A stretch of 64,000 nucleotides of DNA from Permianibacter fluminis. GTDB taxonomy: Bacteria > Pseudomonadota > Gammaproteobacteria > Enterobacterales > Permianibacteraceae. The stretch is from positions 3,038,001 to 3,102,000 of the forward strand of contig NZ_JABMEG010000001.1 of the NCBI RefSeq assembly GCF_013179735.1, in the 5' to 3' direction. The notes under the pieces were generated by a model, which was not told the origin of the DNA, did not search any database, and saw only the letters and a program-made list of their open reading frames with translations. Below, in pieces: positions 7,974-16,259 of this stretch. The position numbers and the translations under genes were made by a program. The stretch's first letter is position 1; every line of letters starts with the position of its first letter.

Positions 7974-7998
7974 GACGAGGGCCGTGCGGGTTTGTTAC
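7974..7998 (-). promoter_or_regulatory. Candidate ECF-type promoter for bufA2
   Basis: On the minus strand GTAAC (7994-7998) and CGTC (7974-7977) are separated by exactly 16 bp, the layout of many ECF sigma-factor promoters. Bufferin genes in other bacteria are under ECF control. The leader would be about 150 nt, which is long. No sigma factor gene is in the window. Confidence 0.3.
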
Positions 7999-8531
7999 GC
8001 CCGTGGAATACTCTTTTGCACTAAAAAAGTCCGTTTTGAAGCAGCGCGGCGAACACCAATGGCGCATACCCCGCCGCCAAACGCGGGTGGCCAACTCAAG
8101 CTCTTATGCGTTCGGCGACCTTTCTAACCACTCTGCCGAATTCTATTAAGCCATTGAAATAGCTGAGCATTACGGATTGTTATGGCGCCAAGGGGATCGC
8201 TATGGCACACCCGCGTGCGTAAACACCAACCGCACTGCCCTGCTCTGCCAATTTGACGGGGCATGAACTGCACCACTGGCAACAGGGAGGCCGAATTAGG
8301 TGGCAAGGTTTTGGGGACGCTACTCAGGGGCTCAGTGACTGACGGATTTCGACCCGAAGCGGACGCTGGAAGAACTGATGCGAGCTGCGTTCAAACTGAT
8401 TCAAATGGCAGGTATGACATCGTTCAACCGGTAGATGGCGTTGTTGCCAGACTCACCCCATAATTCAACCTAGGGTATTGGGTGAATAAACAGGTCTAAC
8501 TTGGTTATAATTCAGCGAATTAGAACGGTTG

Positions 8532-8554
8532 AAAAGGTGTTATGCACCTTTTTT
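8532..8554 (+). terminator. Rho-independent terminator (plus strand)
   Basis: Stem AAAAGGTG / CACCTTTT with loop TTATG, running into six T residues. It lies just before the cassette and would stop any plus-strand transcript arriving from the left. Confidence 0.7.
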
Positions 8555-8559
8555 GGTGT

Positions 8560-8584
8560 AAAAAAAATACCCCATTTATGGGGT
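8560..8584 (-). terminator. Rho-independent terminator (minus strand)
   Basis: ACCCCAT / ATGGGGT stem with a 2-base loop; on the minus strand it is followed by a run of eight U. It faces the plus-strand terminator just to its left. Confidence 0.65.
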
Positions 8585-8594
8585 CTACTTCACG

Positions 8595-9073
8595 TTGGGC
8601 ACTCTCGTGGTAACAGTTTACGGCTACCAAGAATCTCGCTTCTCTTATTACAAAACACCACCGAACGAGAGAGCAGTTCCTGAAGAGCATCCGTTCCTAA
8701 AGAAAGGACAATTTAGGTGGCGGGTCGAAAATGAAGGTGTTTTGGTAACCGGAGAAACCTTAGGTAAGGTTCTCGCGAATTTTTGTAATTTGCGAGGGTT
8801 GCACATTGATCCCGACGATTCGTCGCAATATTTTCGTTACTATGAAAAACCTGATGAAGAGCAGTTTGTCCTGGTTGACATTCATGTAACTCGCAAAGAA
8901 GTGCAGATTTGTTCAGAACAAAATTTGAGCTTCCCCATCGAGCCCGGCGATATCGTCGAGGTGTTAGCGCTAATATGCTGAGAAAAGTAGAGAACCACAT
9001 GCCCAACAAAACACTCAAGTTCGCTGCACTTCGTTCCGCCGGACGTCGCTACGCGACGCCGCTTAGTTAATCG
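8595..9073 (+). mobile_element. Integron-type gene cassette with one ORF and an attC site
   Basis: The left boundary is G^TTGGGC (8594-8600), matching the cassette core site GTTRRRY. The right end is an attC whose first core site is GCCCAAC (9001-9007), the exact reverse complement of the left boundary, as expected because both come from the same circular cassette. One ORF fills the space, starting 12 bp in and ending 19 bp before the attC. The sequence is visibly more AT-rich than the chromosome around it. No integrase gene is in the window, so this may be a lone cassette or part of a cluster lacking an integrase. Confidence 0.75.
8607..8981 (+). CDS. Cassette-borne hypothetical protein
   Basis: A 124-residue soluble protein read from the GTG at 8607; a TTG at 8595, within the cassette core site, is in the same frame. 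It begins with VTVYGYQESRFSYY and is rich in charged and aromatic residues, with no signal peptide or membrane segment. I recognise no family. Lower GC than neighbours and its place in an integron cassette point to recent acquisition. No clear ribosome site is visible, as is common for cassette genes. Confidence 0.6.
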   Translation: MVTVYGYQESRFSYYKTPPNERAVPEEHPFLKKGQFRWRVENEGVLVTGETLGKVLANFCNLRGLHIDPDDSSQYFRYYEKPDEEQFVLVDIHVTRKEVQICSEQNLSFPIEPGDIVEVLALIC

Positions 9074-9079
9074 TTAAAC
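9001..9079 (+). other. attC recombination site
   Basis: Core R'' GCCCAAC (9001-9007), then CTCAAG (L'' box), a palindromic centre with GTCGC-TAC-GCGAC, then CTTA (L' box) seven bases before R' GTTAAAC (9073-9079). The CTCAAGTTCGCTGCACTTCG and GCCGCTTA segments are those seen in many chromosomal-integron attC sites. Length 79 bp is usual. Confidence 0.8.
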
Positions 9080-9108
9080 GTCCACTCTTGGCCGAAAGCT
9101 GCCGTTAG

Positions 9109-9150
9109 GATCCGGCCAGCTCCCTCTTATCAGTGAGGGCCGGCTGGATC
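9109..9150. other. Imperfect hairpin after the cassette
   Basis: GATCC with GGATC outside and CCCTC with GAGGG inside (loop TTATCAGT), and unpaired bases between. There is no U tract, so it is not an obvious terminator. It may be the start of a further cassette remnant or a chromosomal structure element. Confidence 0.35.
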
Positions 9151-9239
9151 GAATAGACCAACGAGTCCAGAGGCCGTCCGCGAGACAGCGTATTTCCCAG
9201 CCATGATATCCGCGGAATTAGCTGCCTACCTCAAATGGC

Positions 9240-10493
9240 CTATCGGAACGCATCCAGAATACTTTTCAGCTGCTCGCGGCTATCCAGCGCCCATTCCGGC
9301 TCGTTGGACATTTCTTTGAACTGATTCCAGGCGCGCAGCAAATCCTGCAGGGCATCCCTCAGGGTCTCGTGGACTTGCTTTTTGTCTTCGTCGGTGAGTC
9401 CGGTCAGGCTGACCTCCAGCACGTTGTCATCGCCGGCCAGAATGTTGCGCTCGATAAGCAGTTCGTGAATGTCGCTTTTCGACTCTTGCCAGTTTTTCGA
9501 GCGCTCTTTCCAGAAGTCGTCTTCGGATAGCTCTTGATAGTATCCGCTGCCGAGCGGACCAAAGAACAGATACTCGTGCTTCTTGGCAAAGGCTTTATAG
9601 GCGTCCTCTGCTTTGCGAAAGACGTTGCTGAGCTCATTCTTGATGGCGGAGCAATAGGCATTGCAATCGTCTTTCTGTCCGCTGGTTAACATTTCGCCAG
9701 CGAGGGCTTCGGCCGCATCTTCGGCGCTATCCCAGGCGTCCTTGACTTGTGGGTAGCTGGTGTCTTCCAGAAACTCTTTTACCAAGCCCCTGGCTTCTTT
9801 GAAGGTGCCAAAAATGGCCTCTTCGCGGCTGATGAGCGCATGGATTTCCAGTTTACGTGCTTCCGCCTCACTCAGCTTGCTGCTAATCAAGCGCGTCGCA
9901 CCTTTAATGATCTGCTCAACCATCCCCAAGTCCACCAAGCGCAGTACTGCGCTGACACTGCGTTTGACTCTATCAGCCAGTGCCTCACGCGCCTCCATTT
10001 GCGCTTTAGCGGCCTCTTTGGCGGCGGAGTTCAGGATCTCCTCATAGGCCAATGCGGTTTTTTTAATCTGCTCTTCAATGCTTTGGTCCGAGCTGAGGAT
10101 GACTTTCCATTTCTCCTCGAATTCCTTTTCGGCTTTGTTGAGATCAAGGGTCTGCTTGACCATCAAATCGCGTTTGACCGGCACTTGCGAGATCATCAGT
10201 TTGAAAAAAAAGGTGTGCTCTTCATTGCTGATCTTGGCGAGCCATAACTTGCCGTGTTCGGACCGGCCCAAGGCATCTTGTGCTGCGGCAGCAGATTCTT
10301 TGGCTTTGTCGATCCATTTGCCATGGCAGGGGTCGTTATTCGGCTCCAGCAGCTCGAGCAGGTTTTCCAGACGGCCTTCGCGCTGGCTGAAGTAGCTGTC
10401 GAGCACTCGGCGAATTGCTTCTTTGGCGGGCGCTTCAAAGCCGGCTTTTTCCAGCTCCTCCAGCACTTCTTTTTTGCGTGCATCGTATGACAT
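9240..10493 (-). CDS. Uncharacterised helical protein, second gene of a two-gene operon
   Basis: A 417-residue soluble protein, strongly alpha-helical and highly charged, with coiled-coil-like stretches (for example LNKAEKEFEEKWK and AKEAAKAQMEAREALAD, about residues 120-190). The start is set by AGGAGGAG seven bases before ATG 10493; a longer frame to 10625 would run back into the preceding gene. It lies 31 bp after the stop of the PDZ-like protein gene, so the two form an operon. No catalytic motif, signal peptide or membrane segment is visible, and I recognise no family. Confidence 0.8.
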   Translation of the reverse strand: MSYDARKKEVLEELEKAGFEAPAKEAIRRVLDSYFSQREGRLENLLELLEPNNDPCHGKWIDKAKESAAAAQDALGRSEHGKLWLAKISNEEHTFFFKLMISQVPVKRDLMVKQTLDLNKAEKEFEEKWKVILSSDQSIEEQIKKTALAYEEILNSAAKEAAKAQMEAREALADRVKRSVSAVLRLVDLGMVEQIIKGATRLISSKLSEAEARKLEIHALISREEAIFGTFKEARGLVKEFLEDTSYPQVKDAWDSAEDAAEALAGEMLTSGQKDDCNAYCSAIKNELSNVFRKAEDAYKAFAKKHEYLFFGPLGSGYYQELSEDDFWKERSKNWQESKSDIHELLIERNILAGDDNVLEVSLTGLTDEDKKQVHETLRDALQDLLRAWNQFKEMSNEPEWALDSREQLKSILDAFR

Positions 10494-10524
10494 GCAGATC
10501 TCCTCCTGAGAAAACAGCCGGTGG

Positions 10525-12195
10525 TTATATCGCGTGGGTGACAGTGATGCGCCACGGGCCATTGTCCAAGCGCTGCAACTCCCAGCGCCGATGCAACATG
10601 AATCCGGAAAAGGTGCGGTACTCATCGCCGATTTTGCCGATGTGGTTCACCAAGGGGCGCACCGATTCGACAATCCGGGGCGATGCGGTAACCAACTTGT
10701 GCTCGCTCGGTTGCGCGGCGGCGTCGTAAACCACACGCACCGGCCCCACGCGCACGACTTCCAGGCCGTATACGTCATCCATCAAGCGCTGCCGGGCGCG
10801 GTCCCAGGCAGAGACGGCGCTTTGTCGGCTCAGAGTTTCCCAGGTGTGGTCGACGTAGAGAAAGCTGCGGTCGCGCTCGTAATAGCTGCGGACCATCCAA
10901 TTGGCATAGCAGGCAAGCCAGGTCTCCATGTCGCCCACTTTCATGGCTTCAAACGCGGTTGTCAGCACTTGCGCAGGAGACGCCTCATCGACCAGTTTTG
11001 GCCGTTTGATGCCGGCCTCCAATGCGGCTTCACCTGCGAACGCCTCGGTCGATTTGCCGGGGCGCAAATCGACAAAGAATCGATTCTCTTTGGCGCCAGC
11101 GTTGGCGACCAGTGCCGCAATGGGCTCCAGCCTGACACCTGAGACAGTGACGTTGCGGTAAACGTCGCAAACGAGTGCGGGCTCCGCTTGCACGATGCCA
11201 ACAAATTCGATGCTGGGGTCACGAAAGTTTGGGTCAACTTTCTCGATGTACTCGTCGGTCGCGACGTACAGAGGCTGTAGTGAAGGGTTTTGTTTGTCGA
11301 TCAGATAGCCGCCACCGTATCGACCCGACCAATACCAGTTGCGTTTGGTTTCAAAGAGCAGTTCGCGTTTGCCCACTGCTGGCAGGCGCACCATTTTACC
11401 GACGAGGTGTCGGGTGTCTTCGGTAAAGGAATTGGGAGCCTCGGGCGGATTTTGCATCAGCTGGGTATCGAGCTCCGCCAGAAAAGCGGCGAATGCCTGG
11501 TCGGCCGCAGCGGTAACCTCTTTTGCTCGCGCTTCACCCAGGCTGCGGTAGGCGATATCGGCGGCGCTCAGCTCGCGTTTTTCACCAGCCACCATGATTT
11601 TCATGGCTTCAAAGTCATCACGGACGGCTTTTGCCAACGCCGAAGGGTAATGCTGCTCCAGGTAGGCAACGCGGTCGGCAAAGGGTTTCATTTGCTCCGC
11701 TTGGTTCTTGGTAACGGTGCCCGTGAAGTAGTCCCAGCCGGCGAGAATGGTTTTTGCCAGATCGACAAACTGGCGATACCAAGAGTCCCACGCGTAATCG
11801 AAACCGTCTTTTTCGTGATTGACCGGGCCGCTCTGACTGAGCATCCGGTGGCCGTCGGCATTTTTGTAGGTGCGGTAGCCGCCGAGCCGGCCTTGAATCG
11901 ACACCACGTCGTCTCCGCGCTGCACCTGCAGGGTGAAGCTGTCATCTGGCTTCAGGCCACTTTTCTCCAGCCATGTCGAAAACCCGCTATCACCGATGCG
12001 GCTATTGGCTTTTACCGCGTCATCGTCGTAACGCAGATCGCCGTGGCCAACAATCAAATCGCTTACCCGTAGTCCCGAGCCACGAAAGCCGCTGTCCCAC
12101 GGGATCCACGTGACCACTCGGGCCGCCGAGCCCTCATCGTTATGACTGCTGGTTTCAATTTCCAGCTGCGGGCTGGTTCCTTCCGGCCATTGCAT
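10525..12195 (-). CDS. Uncharacterised protein with PDZ-like N-terminus, first gene of a two-gene operon
   Basis: A 556-residue soluble protein. The start is set by AGGAGAGG before ATG 12195. Residues about 30-100 resemble a PDZ fold (FRGSGLRVSDLIVGHGD, then an LKPDDSFTLQVQRGDD strand pair), which usually binds peptide C-termini. The middle is helical. The last 140 residues (from QVLTTAFEAMKVGDMETWLACY to WELQRLDNGPWRITVTHAI) look like an NTF2-type cone fold. There is no signal peptide. Its only clear partner is the helical protein gene 31 bp downstream. Domain calls are from pattern, not search; function unknown. Confidence 0.8.
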   Translation of the reverse strand: MQWPEGTSPQLEIETSSHNDEGSAARVVTWIPWDSGFRGSGLRVSDLIVGHGDLRYDDDAVKANSRIGDSGFSTWLEKSGLKPDDSFTLQVQRGDDVVSIQGRLGGYRTYKNADGHRMLSQSGPVNHEKDGFDYAWDSWYRQFVDLAKTILAGWDYFTGTVTKNQAEQMKPFADRVAYLEQHYPSALAKAVRDDFEAMKIMVAGEKRELSAADIAYRSLGEARAKEVTAAADQAFAAFLAELDTQLMQNPPEAPNSFTEDTRHLVGKMVRLPAVGKRELLFETKRNWYWSGRYGGGYLIDKQNPSLQPLYVATDEYIEKVDPNFRDPSIEFVGIVQAEPALVCDVYRNVTVSGVRLEPIAALVANAGAKENRFFVDLRPGKSTEAFAGEAALEAGIKRPKLVDEASPAQVLTTAFEAMKVGDMETWLACYANWMVRSYYERDRSFLYVDHTWETLSRQSAVSAWDRARQRLMDDVYGLEVVRVGPVRVVYDAAAQPSEHKLVTASPRIVESVRPLVNHIGKIGDEYRTFSGFMLHRRWELQRLDNGPWRITVTHAI

Positions 12196-13054
12196 AAACC
12201 TCTCCTGTCTGCGCGGCAATAGGGCTTGATATGCGCCTCCACTTGGGAGGCGAATTTCCATTCCACCACACGAATCAACGGACAACAGGCGAAGGAAAAA
12301 CAAAGTATCGTGACGTGAAAAAAACCGGCGTTATCACCCGACGCCACGGCGTGATACGGCAATAGTGAGTGGGCGGTGCGTGTGACAAACCGAGCAACGA
12401 CTGCAGGGAATGTACACAAAAGCGAGTGCGCGGTGAATGGCCGGTGTTGTAGCGTTTTGTAGGCGAGGCAGACGTTAGAGACAGGTTTGAATTAGGGAAG
12501 CTCTGATCAAGTCATCAGCTACCGTTCGTGGTGAGCTTGTCCCGCAAGGGGATTTCCTGCGGTCATCGAACCACAGAAAGCCGATATTTCAGCGTAATTC
12601 TGTTCACCCTTCGACAAGCTCAGGGCGAACGGAGACGAAATCAGAGTCTCCTTAGGAAAGCTCTGACTAGCGGCAACCTGCTGACGGACCGAGGCAGGTT
12701 GTCGGACGATTTTTGCGGTGAGGGCTGCTAAGGTGCAGCCAAGCCCCGGCTGATCGCGATGGACGAGGGACAAGTAATACGTGGTGGTGATGACGCCAAG
12801 CAGGTCGCCGCCCGTCGCTGCCCGAGATTGCGGATTGTTGAGCGGCTCTGACGGCCGTAAACAACAAGGCGGCACCGAATCTCCCGCTCAAACTGCCGGC
12901 GATACGCCATCGGTAAGTGATAAAAGCTGACCGCACCCGCTGAGCTGGTGGATTGGTCGCTATCCGGAAACACTGCAACCACGGCCGGGTGGCTGGTTGA
13001 AGCGGATGGCCAGTGCCATGATTCACCACTGTTAGCGAACCTTGAAGGGTTGAT
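12196..13054. other. Non-coding interval of about 860 bp
   Basis: It holds the promoter region of the two-gene minus-strand operon on the left, a repeat element (listed separately) at 12497-12666, and then sequence without a credible gene up to the PhzF-like gene. Open frames here are antisense shadows or lack start signals. Confidence 0.5.
12497..12666. repeat. Inverted-repeat extragenic element
   Basis: CCGTTCGTGGTGAGCTTGTC (12522-12541) and GACAAGCTCAGGGCGAACGG (12613-12632) are complementary at 17 of 20 positions. The motif GTTCGxxxTGAGCTTGTCGAA recurs as a dispersed palindrome in many proteobacterial genomes (general knowledge). Outside it lie CTCTGAT / ATCAGAG and a direct repeat GGAA(A)GCTCTGA at both borders, giving it a miniature-element shape. 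Confidence 0.65.
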
Positions 13055-13888
13055 ATGCACATCCAGAAATTTGCTGCGTTTTCCGATGGCGGTGTTGGCG
13101 GCAATCCCGCTGGCGTTGTGATTACGGACCGTTTTCCGGCGGAACAGGAGATGCGCCGGCTGGCGGCTCAGGTGGGCTTTTCGGAGACCGTGTTTGCTGT
13201 GGCGCAGGATGGTGCGTGGCGGGTCCGTTATTTTTCGCCGGAATCGGAAGTGCCGTTTTGTGGCCACGCGACCATTGCCTTGGGCGCAGCGCTGGCATTG
13301 GCACACGGCGGCGGCCGCTTTCGTTTGCAGCTGAATCAGGGCGAGATCACGGTTGATGGTGAGCGCCAAGGCGAGCTTTTTGCGGCGGCCTTGCAATCAC
13401 CGGGCACCCATAGCCGCGCCGCAACTCCCGAGCTGACTGAGCAGGTGCTCAAGCTGTTTGGTTATTCTGCGGACGATCTGGATTTACGCATACCGCCCAC
13501 TGTCATTCATGGCGGTGCTGATCACTTTGTTCTGGCGCTGAAACGCCGCGACAGCTTGGCCGCCATGCGCTACGCGCTGGACGCGGGCCGCGAGCTGATG
13601 AATGCGCACGGCTGGATCACCATTTTGTTGGTGTATGCAGAATCGGCTCAGTACTTTCACAGCCGCAATGCCTTTGCCTCGGGCGGTGTTTATGAGGACC
13701 CGGCTACCGGCGCCGCGACGGCCGCGTTTGCCGGCTATCTGCGTGAGCTCGGCTGGCCGCATGGCGGAGCCGTTGAATTGCTGCAAGGTGAAGACATGGG
13801 CGCCCGCTCACGGCTGCACGCCGCCATTCCGGCGACACCGGGTAGTTCGATCCGGGTTTCCGGCACCGCAAGACAATTGCCGGATTGA
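13055..13888 (+). CDS. PhzF-family isomerase-like protein
   Basis: A 277-residue PhzF-family protein (diaminopimelate-epimerase-like fold). Visible family blocks are GNPAGVV near the start, GFSETVF with the catalytic Glu, RYFSPESEVPFCGHATIALG, and near the end the block EDPATGAATAAFAGYL. Members catalyse isomerisations on small acids; most, as here outside any phenazine cluster, have unknown substrates. A monocistronic plus-strand unit. Confidence 0.88.
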   Translation: MHIQKFAAFSDGGVGGNPAGVVITDRFPAEQEMRRLAAQVGFSETVFAVAQDGAWRVRYFSPESEVPFCGHATIALGAALALAHGGGRFRLQLNQGEITVDGERQGELFAAALQSPGTHSRAATPELTEQVLKLFGYSADDLDLRIPPTVIHGGADHFVLALKRRDSLAAMRYALDAGRELMNAHGWITILLVYAESAQYFHSRNAFASGGVYEDPATGAATAAFAGYLRELGWPHGGAVELLQGEDMGARSRLHAAIPATPGSSIRVSGTARQLPD

Positions 13889-13924
13889 GCTAGTCGTTTT
13901 GAGCTGGTTGTTTTGAGCTAGTTA
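13887..13924. repeat. 14-bp tandem repeat at the end of the PhzF-like gene
   Basis: GAGCTAGTCGTTTT, GAGCTGGTTGTTTT and a partial GAGCTAGTTA start at the stop codon. Confidence 0.7.
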
Positions 13925-14172
13925 CTATGACTACCTGATTTGCGCAGCAATCCCTTCAATCAACCGATAGCAATTCTGATAACCCACACCGCTATCAAAC
14001 CTGCTTGCTTGGAACGCTTTGGCCAAATGGCGTGGTGCCCGCGCAGGACCTTGATGTGCGTCAATCGGCATGGTTCGCCAAGCTGTCACAACATTGCCGT
14101 CAATCAATCGGCTCGACCGGCAGCCATGGCAAACAGGCCTGCGGCACCGCCAGCGCAATCAAGGAGAGCGGC

Positions 14173-14661
14173 ATGGATAAAATGCACCTGAGTCAAAAGG
14201 ACAAACTGTTCAAGGCCGATCTGCAGGACCCGTATCGGGCAGCGATGCACAATAAAGGGCCAGCGTATTGTGGTGATTGCGGTGCCAGCTATCAGGCCGG
14301 CCGCTGGTCATGGCAGAAGTTGGCTGAAGCCGATGCGGCTGCTCGAATCAGTTGCCCGGCCTGTCGACGCAAAGCCGACAATGCTCCGGCCGGTACGCTG
14401 ACACTATCGGGGCCGTTTGTGCTGAGTCACCACCAAGACATCGTCAATGTGATCAACCACGTTGAGCAAGCCGAAAAATCGCAGCACCCGCTGGAGCGCC
14501 TGATGCGGATCAGTCCGTCCAGCGACGGCTTGCAGGTGACCACGACCGGCGTACACCTTGCCAACCGCATCGGTCACGCGCTGGAATCGGCGTTCGGTGG
14601 CAAGGCCAGCTATCACCACGACGATCAGCGCCGGCATGTAGCCGTGCGCTGGTCACGATAA
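14173..14661 (+). CDS. BCAM0308-family zinc-ribbon protein
   Basis: A 162-residue soluble protein. Near the N-terminus is a zinc ribbon: CGDCGASYQAGRWSW, then CPACRR. The block HPLERLMRI and the C-terminal TTTGVHLANRIGHAL ... RWSR match the BCAM0308 family, which is widespread and of unknown function. AAGGAG lies 6 bp before ATG 14173; a longer frame from 14005 has no support. Confidence 0.85.
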   Translation: MDKMHLSQKDKLFKADLQDPYRAAMHNKGPAYCGDCGASYQAGRWSWQKLAEADAAARISCPACRRKADNAPAGTLTLSGPFVLSHHQDIVNVINHVEQAEKSQHPLERLMRISPSSDGLQVTTTGVHLANRIGHALESAFGGKASYHHDDQRRHVAVRWSR

Positions 14662-14743
14662 AGATTGGCAGGCGCAGGCATTACCCACTTAACCACAACG
14701 GGCCGCAGCAGTAGCTGAAAATAAAAGCTGCTGCTGCAGCGGT

Positions 14744-15001
14744 TCAGTCGGCCAGCAAGGCATCCAAGCCCCCTGCCCGATCCAGCTTGACCAAATCGTC
14801 ATACCCGCCAACATGGGTACCGCCGATAAATATCTGCGGCACAGTACGGCGGCCGGTCAGTTCGATCATTGCGTTCTTCTGCTCCGGATTTTCGTCAATG
14901 CTGATTTTGTTCAGCGTTTTCACGCCTTTCCGGGCCAGCAACTGCTCGGCTTGCTTGCAGTATGGGCAGTGCCCCGAACTGTACATGTCAATTTTGCTCA
15001 T
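14744..15001 (-). CDS. grxC: Glutaredoxin 3 (GrxC type)
   Basis: An 85-residue glutaredoxin with the dithiol active site CPYC (residues 13-16), the cis-proline TVPQIF loop and the glutathione-binding GGYDD motif. It reduces disulfides using glutathione in the cytoplasm. Its 5' flank carries 15-bp tandem repeats instead of a normal-looking spacer. Confidence 0.95.
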   Translation of the reverse strand: MSKIDMYSSGHCPYCKQAEQLLARKGVKTLNKISIDENPEQKNAMIELTGRRTVPQIFIGGTHVGGYDDLVKLDRAGGLDALLAD

Positions 15002-15046
15002 TTCATTCTCCAGAATAGGTAAATGGGTTGGAAAGTTTGCTTTCTC

Positions 15047-15136
15047 GAAAGCCGGTCTGCCGAAGACCGTTTTATCGAATGCTGGTCTACCGAAGACTGG
15101 TCTACCAAAGACAGGTCATTCGAAGACTGAGATGAC
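15047..15136. repeat. 15-bp tandem repeat cluster B (six units)
   Basis: Units GAAAGCCGGTCTGCC, GAAGACCGTTTTATC, GAATGCTGGTCTACC, GAAGACTGGTCTACC, AAAGACAGGTCATTC and GAAGACTGAGATGAC, each exactly 15 bp, lie between the glutaredoxin start and the upstream gene. A related 16-bp unit precedes them at 15031. Confidence 0.9.
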
Positions 15137-15161
15137 TGAATGTCGCTTTGCGTTACAGGCT

Positions 15162-15638
15162 TCACAGCCCCAATTCAGTCAAGCCCGGATGCGATGATGG
15201 CCTGACGCCGCTCGGCCAGTGAAACAGCCGCTCGTGCTCCGCAATGGCAAGATCATTGATGCTGGCGTGCCGCTGCACCATGAGACCTTGCTCGTCGAAC
15301 AACCAGTTTTCATTGCCGTACGAACGAAACCAACGGCCTTCATGGTCGTGCCATTCGTAAGCAAACCGCGCTGCGATCCGGTTGCCACGAAATGCCCACA
15401 CTTCCTTTATCAAGCGATAATCCAACTCGCGCTGCCATTTCCGATTCAAAAATTCCACGATGGCGGCGCGTCCAGACAGGAACTCGTTGCGGTTACGCCA
15501 GACGCTGGCTTCACTGTAGGCCAGCGCAATCCGCTCCGGATCTTGTCTGTTCCAGGCATCTTCTGCCATGCGCGCCTTTTGCACGGCGGTTTCTTCATTG
15601 AACGGTGGCAATGGCGGCTTGATTGCGATTTCTGTCAT
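15162..15638 (-). CDS. NTF2-like (DUF1348) protein
   Basis: A 158-residue protein of the SnoaL/NTF2-like superfamily, DUF1348 type: the blocks [17 protein letters not shown]-like [20 protein letters not shown] and [16 protein letters not shown] are characteristic. These form cone-shaped pockets; no substrate is known. I chose the ATG at 15638 over a longer frame to 15710 because the family begins near the [11 protein letters not shown] block. It lies upstream of the glutaredoxin gene, with the 15-bp repeats between. Confidence 0.8.
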   Translation of the reverse strand: MTEIAIKPPLPPFNEETAVQKARMAEDAWNRQDPERIALAYSEASVWRNRNEFLSGRAAIVEFLNRKWQRELDYRLIKEVWAFRGNRIAARFAYEWHDHEGRWFRSYGNENWLFDEQGLMVQRHASINDLAIAEHERLFHWPSGVRPSSHPGLTELGL

Positions 15639-15796
15639 GGCAATGCTCGTCTTGTGTGGGTCAATCATTTGAAAATTGGCGGAATGACAACTGCCGGTTT
15701 GCTTTTTCACGGCGCTGGCGACAACCGAATGCTGCGCTACGCAGGGCCACTTTTGTCCGCTTCGCCATTTATTACTGGCCAGTTATTGCTGGTTGG

Positions 15797-16048
15797 CTAT
15801 TGCTGACATGGCAAAGGCGTAGCCCGAAGCAAACCACGCGGTTCACCGACGCCAACACTGGAATCGACATTCGCTTCGACATCCGTATCAAGATGCGGGC
15901 GAAACTCGGCCAGCTGCAAGCGCTCAGCAACGCTGCCGGGTTCGCCCATCAGGCCAAAGCCGGCGATGCTGAGTTCAAATTCGCTGCCCAGTGTCATGCG
16001 CTGCCACCAGCTGGCCGATTCTGACTTCATTGCTGTACGCGTACCCAT
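15797..16048 (-). CDS. Hypothetical protein, 83 aa
   Basis: A short frame with a very good ribosome site (AGGAG, 7 bp before ATG 16048). The product has no clear domain, contains FELSIAGFGLMGEPG, and has no signal peptide. Family unknown. The start signal is the main support. Confidence 0.35.
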   Translation of the reverse strand: MGTRTAMKSESASWWQRMTLGSEFELSIAGFGLMGEPGSVAERLQLAEFRPHLDTDVEANVDSSVGVGEPRGLLRATPLPCQQ

Positions 16049-16259
16049 TTCAGACTCCTGAAGGCGTCGACCACTGTGGGGGCCGGCTTGATGGACGCCA
16101 TTGTCCAAGAGTCAGAGAAATGCAGGAATAGCCAGAAATCGCACTGCGCTGTTGCTAAATTTGAAATGCGGGGTGGGAAAGGTGAAATGCCCAATCTGGC
16201 ACTCACGATTCATCAAGGATTTCACGACCAGAATCTCGCCTCCGCCACGGGCCGAGTTG

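Larger units (their letters stand above)
7827..8594. other. Non-coding interval upstream of bufA2
   Basis: About 770 bp without a convincing gene. The bufA2-proximal part contains a perfect hairpin (CCACGCT-GGCA-AGCGTGG, 7947-7964) and the ECF-like promoter candidate listed separately. The distal part ends in two opposed terminators before the gene cassette. Short open frames at 8263-8463 and elsewhere lack ribosome sites and coding character. Confidence 0.5.

Noticed and set aside
8263-8463. 66-codon plus-strand ORF upstream of the cassette
   Set aside because: No ribosome site, no family resemblance and composition like non-coding sequence.
8494-8600. Possible second attC left of the cassette (GTCTAAC ... 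GTTGGGC)
   Set aside because: GTCTAAC fits the RYYYAAC core, but the interior has a terminator pair and no L-type boxes, so it does not fold like an attC. Chance match is more likely.
10494-10625. N-terminal extension of the helical protein gene to 10625
   Set aside because: The extension overlaps the preceding gene's 3' end, and the AGGAGGAG site before 10493 clearly marks the start.
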